Origin: Bacillota bacterium
Lineage (GTDB): Bacteria; Bacillota; Dethiobacteria; Dethiobacterales; Dethiobacteraceae
Length of the DNA stretch: 43,984 nucleotides
Direction: 5' to 3'
NCBI GenBank assembly: GCA_012522335.1
Contig: JAAYKP010000155.1
Coordinates: forward strand, 1-43,984
Position 1 is the stretch's first letter; each line of letters opens with the position of its first letter. The notes below the pieces were generated by a model, which saw nothing but the letters and a program-made list of their open reading frames with translations, ran no database searches and had not been told where the DNA came from. A program made the position numbers and the translations under genes. Shown in pieces: positions 40,926-43,984 of the stretch.

Positions 40926-42617
40926 ATGCAGGAAAAATTCCCCCGGTTTACCTATCGGCGGCCAGATTTAGCGGCCCTGCAGGAAGAATGGCGTTTTTTA
41001 CTTAACAATTTTAGCAGGGCGACCACGGCCGCTGCCCAGCAGGAAATAATAGAACAAATAAATCAGCGACGCCAGGAATTTGAGTCTATGGCGTCGCTTG
41101 CCCATATTCGTCATACTATCAATACGAATGATCAATACTATGCAGCAGAGCAGGACTTTTTTGATGAAGCAGAACCGCACTTTCAGGAGCTGATTACTGC
41201 ATACTATCGTCAGTTAGTAACCTCCCCCTTTAGCCGGGAACTGTCCGCCCGTTACGGGCAGCAGTTGTTCAACATTGCGGAAATGACACTGAAAGCCTTC
41301 TCGCCGGCAGTCATTGCCGATTTACAGCAGGAGAATAAAGTCGTCAGTCAGTATAAAAAATTACTGGCCTCGGCGGCCATCCCCTTTGCCGGCGAAAAGA
41401 GAAATTTAGCACAGTTAGTACCCTTTCAGCAGGCTCCGGAGCGTGCCACGCGTCAGGCCGCGGCAGAAGCCCGCTACAGTTTTTTTGCGGAGCATGAGGA
41501 TGCCTTTGATGAACTTTATGAGCAGCTGGTTGCAGTGCGCACCACTATTGCTCACAAGCTGGGCTTCAGCAGCTTTATCCCCCTTGCTTACCTGCGGCGC
41601 CACCGCTCGGATTACCAGGCAGACCAGGTAGCTGCTTTCCGTCGGGCCATGGAGCGTTATGCCGTCCCCCTGACAGCGCGGCTGCGCGAGCAGCAGCGCC
41701 GGCGTTTAGGTATCACTAAGCTGTATTATTATGATGAAAGCATCTATTTCCCCCAGGGCAACGCACAGCCCCGCGGCAGCGCGAAGGAATTAATTGCCCA
41801 AGCCCGCCGTATGTATGAGCAGTTAGCACCGGAAACGGCCGCTTTCTTTCAGGAAATGACGGAACGCCGGCTGATGGACTTATTAAGCCGCCCCGGCAAA
41901 TCTCCCGGTGGTTACTGCGATTACCTGGCACTTTATCAGGCTCCCTTTATTTTCGCCAACTTTAACGGCACATCCGGCGATGTTGATGTACTGACCCACG
42001 AAGCAGGTCATGCCTTCCAGGTGTGGCTGGGTCGGGAGCGGCAGATACCGGAATACCATTTTGCTACCATGGATGCGGCAGAGATTCCTTCCATGGGCAT
42101 GGAGTTTTTTACCTGGCCTTACATGGAGCTCTTTTTTGCTGAGCAGGCGCAGCAGTATCGCTATGAACATTTAAGCAGTGCCTACCTCTTCCTGCCCTAC
42201 GGCTGTTTAGTCGATCATTTTCAGCACCAGGTCTTTGCCGAACCGCGGCTGAAGCCGGTACAGCGCCGCCGGCTCTGGCGTGAGCTGGAAAAACGTTATC
42301 TGCCGTACAGGGATTATGACGGGCAGCCCTTTTTGGAAGCAGGCGGCTACTGGTTTCAGCAGGGACATATTTTTGAAGTACCTTTCTACTACATTGACTA
42401 TGTCCTGGCACAAAGCTGTGTTTTTCAATTGTGGCAGCGGGCTTTAACAGATCCCCGGTCTGCCTGGCAGGATTACCTGTCCCTGTGCCGGGCCGGCGGC
42501 AGCCGCTCCTTTACCCAGCTTCTGCCCCTGGCGCGGCTGACTTCGCCTTTGGCGGCAGGCACTGTCAGTCAAGTGACGCAGCAGGTGCAGGCTTGGTTGG
42601 CAGAGCATGAACTGTAG
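40926..42617 (+). CDS. M3 family oligoendopeptidase
   Basis: 563 residues from ATG 40926 with AAAGGAG at 40912-40918. Zinc motif HEAGHAF (H358) plus the downstream Glu in AEIPSMGMEFFTWPYMELFF; N-terminal FPRFTYRRPDLAALQEEW and GGYCDYLALYQAPFIFANFNGTSGDVDVLTHEAGH are characteristic of the Gram-positive PepF-like M3 group. Cytoplasmic cleavage of short peptides; no signal peptide. Probably transcribed with apgM-thrC, but the function is not obviously linked. Complete. Confidence 0.9.
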   Translation: MQEKFPRFTYRRPDLAALQEEWRFLLNNFSRATTAAAQQEIIEQINQRRQEFESMASLAHIRHTINTNDQYYAAEQDFFDEAEPHFQELITAYYRQLVTSPFSRELSARYGQQLFNIAEMTLKAFSPAVIADLQQENKVVSQYKKLLASAAIPFAGEKRNLAQLVPFQQAPERATRQAAAEARYSFFAEHEDAFDELYEQLVAVRTTIAHKLGFSSFIPLAYLRRHRSDYQADQVAAFRRAMERYAVPLTARLREQQRRRLGITKLYYYDESIYFPQGNAQPRGSAKELIAQARRMYEQLAPETAAFFQEMTERRLMDLLSRPGKSPGGYCDYLALYQAPFIFANFNGTSGDVDVLTHEAGHAFQVWLGRERQIPEYHFATMDAAEIPSMGMEFFTWPYMELFFAEQAQQYRYEHLSSAYLFLPYGCLVDHFQHQVFAEPRLKPVQRRRLWRELEKRYLPYRDYDGQPFLEAGGYWFQQGHIFEVPFYYIDYVLAQSCVFQLWQRALTDPRSAWQDYLSLCRAGGSRSFTQLLPLARLTSPLAAGTVSQVTQQVQAWLAEHEL

Positions 42618-42662
42618 ACGGCCAGCCATCATCCCGCAGCTTTTAAGAAAGAAGGTGTAAAG

Positions 42663-43984
42663 ATGACCACTTTTAATGAGTTTAACCTTAATGAGGACAT
42701 CCTGAAGGCGGTAAGTCTGATGGGCTTTGAAGAAGCGACACCCATTCAGGAACAAGCGATTCCGGTAGCCCTGGCCGGTGAGGATTTAATCGGTCTGGCC
42801 CATACCGGCACAGGAAAGACGGCTGCCTTCGGCATTCCCCTCGCCCAGCGCCTGCAGGCTGATAACCATCAGATTCAGGCCTTGGTCGTCACCCCTACCC
42901 GTGAACTGGCCATGCAGGTGGCGGAGGAATTAAACAGGATATGCCAGTTTGTGGAGCTGCGTGCCTTACCGGTTTATGGCGGTCAGGATATCGGCCGGCA
43001 GATCCGGGCCCTGAAGAAGAAACCGCAGATTATTGTCGGCACCCCGGGCCGGCTGCTGGATCATCTGCGGCGCCGCACCATACGTCTGGATCAGCTGCAG
43101 ACCGTGATCCTGGATGAAGCTGATGAAATGCTGAATATGGGCTTTATTGAGGATATTGAAGCCATTCTGCAGGAGACGCCGTCGGAACGGCAAACTTTAC
43201 TTTTCTCCGCCACCATGCCTCCGGCCATCCAGCAGTTAGCAAAACGGTTTATGAAAACACCACGCATGATCACTGTGCGCAGCAGGGAAGTTACCGTGCC
43301 TAACACAGACCAATATCACATGGTGGTGGAAGAAAGACAAAAGTTTGATGTTTTATGCCGCCTGCTCGATACACAGCCGCCTGATTTAGCCATCGTTTTC
43401 GGCCGGACTAAACGCCGGGTCGACGAACTGAACGAAGCTTTAAGTAAAAGGGGCTACTCGGCAGAAGGCATCCACGGTGACTTGTCGCAGGCCCGGCGCG
43501 ATGCGACGATGCGCCAGTTTAAGGAAGGTATTATCGACATTTTGGTGGCCACGGACGTGGCGGCCCGCGGCTTAGACATCGGCGGTGTTACCCATGTTTA
43601 CAACTTTGATATCCCGCAGGACCCGGAAAGCTATGTGCACCGTATCGGGCGCACGGGACGGGCCGGTCAAAGCGGTATGGCTATTACCTTTGTTACGCCA
43701 CGGGAATTAAATCATTTACGTGTCATAGAGAACGGCATAAAACATAAAATCCCCCGTATGCGCATCCCCACCATGAAGGATGCCATTGAAGGGCAGCAGC
43801 GGCTGACGGTAGATAAACTGGTCAGCACCATGGAAACGGAAGATACTACTTACTACCAATCCATGGCGGCGGAATTGCTGGCGGAGTATGACCATACCCG
43901 GCTGCTGGCAGCGGCGCTGAAGCTGCTGACGAAAGAGCCGGATACCACCCCTGTCACTTTGACGGCAGAAGCACCACAGTTTTC
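42663..43984 (+). CDS. DEAD-box RNA helicase, CshA/DeaD type (3' end cut off)
   Basis: About 440 residues are visible before the window ends. All motifs are present: [16 protein letters not shown] (I), [12 protein letters not shown] (Ia), [11 protein letters not shown] (Ib), [11 protein letters not shown] (II), LFSATMP (III), [16 protein letters not shown] (IV), [13 protein letters not shown] (V) and [12 protein letters not shown] (VI). After the core come residues resembling the CshA/DeaD linker. The C-terminal RNA-binding part, if any, lies outside. Unwinds RNA in ribosome assembly, mRNA decay or cold response. ATG 42663 follows AAGGTG. The reading frame remains open to the last base. Confidence 0.94.
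   Translation, partial: MTTFNEFNLNEDILKAVSLMGFEEATPIQEQAIPVALAGEDLIGLAHTGTGKTAAFGIPLAQRLQADNHQIQALVVTPTRELAMQVAEELNRICQFVELRALPVYGGQDIGRQIRALKKKPQIIVGTPGRLLDHLRRRTIRLDQLQTVILDEADEMLNMGFIEDIEAILQETPSERQTLLFSATMPPAIQQLAKRFMKTPRMITVRSREVTVPNTDQYHMVVEERQKFDVLCRLLDTQPPDLAIVFGRTKRRVDELNEALSKRGYSAEGIHGDLSQARRDATMRQFKEGIIDILVATDVAARGLDIGGVTHVYNFDIPQDPESYVHRIGRTGRAGQSGMAITFVTPRELNHLRVIENGIKHKIPRMRIPTMKDAIEGQQRLTVDKLVSTMETEDTTYYQSMAAELLAEYDHTRLLAAALKLLTKEPDTTPVTLTAEAPQF

Overview
The window is a chromosomal segment from a spore-forming Bacillota, most likely an anaerobic Clostridia-type lineage. The evidence is the near-origin gene order mnmE-mnmG-rsmG-noc-parA-parB with two perfect parS sites, a YyaC-type sporulation protein, a LonC-type protease beside dnaB, a complete walR-walK-yycH-yycI-walJ-htrA locus ending near rlmH, and a fchA-folD pair of the kind used in clostridial one-carbon metabolism. 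I cannot name the genus. There is no prophage, insertion sequence, CRISPR array or rRNA. Apart from one frameshifted sensor kinase the window is intact core genome.

Layout. 1-5,700: tRNA modification (mnmE end, mnmG), 16S methylation (rsmG), then noc, parA, parB and two parS sites. 5,700-8,750: membrane protein DUF554, DUF4446, a lipid kinase, a YkuS-like protein and, on the minus strand, yyaC. 8,880-12,610: a CvpA-like membrane protein, a lone adenylate kinase, DUF951, then rpsF-ssb-rpsR behind a strong promoter and a structured leader, and rplI. 12,628-16,216: lonC, dnaB and tRNA-Lys/tRNA-Glu with their own promoter and terminator. 16,413-29,580: cell-envelope block. It holds a membrane-anchored LysM-G5-M23 hydrolase, a secreted gluzincin, walRK-yycHI, murA, a histidine phosphatase, walJ, htrA, an alkaline-phosphatase-fold enzyme and rlmH. 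29,643-32,703: a MATE exporter and fchA-folD. 32,819-36,328 (minus): an ABC exporter and a NarL-type two-component system whose kinase is split by a frameshift. 36,632-end: an FAD oxidoreductase, an apgM-like gene with thrC, an M3 oligopeptidase and a truncated DEAD-box helicase.

How the genes work together. noc, parA, parB and parS form the segregation and division-placement module. WalRK with YycH, YycI and WalJ monitors cell-wall synthesis, and murA and two wall or secreted hydrolases sit beside it. FchA and FolD look like a split enzyme pair: this FolD lacks the Lys and Gln that cyclohydrolase activity needs, and FchA would supply that step. The ApgM-like protein next to ThrC is of the kind proposed as an alternative homoserine kinase.

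Most worth a second look: a perfect WalR box and -10 element that would produce a roughly 60-nt RNA ending at a strong terminator (18,073-18,173), the FchA/FolD split, the frameshifted kinase, the rpsF leader hairpin and the isolated adk.
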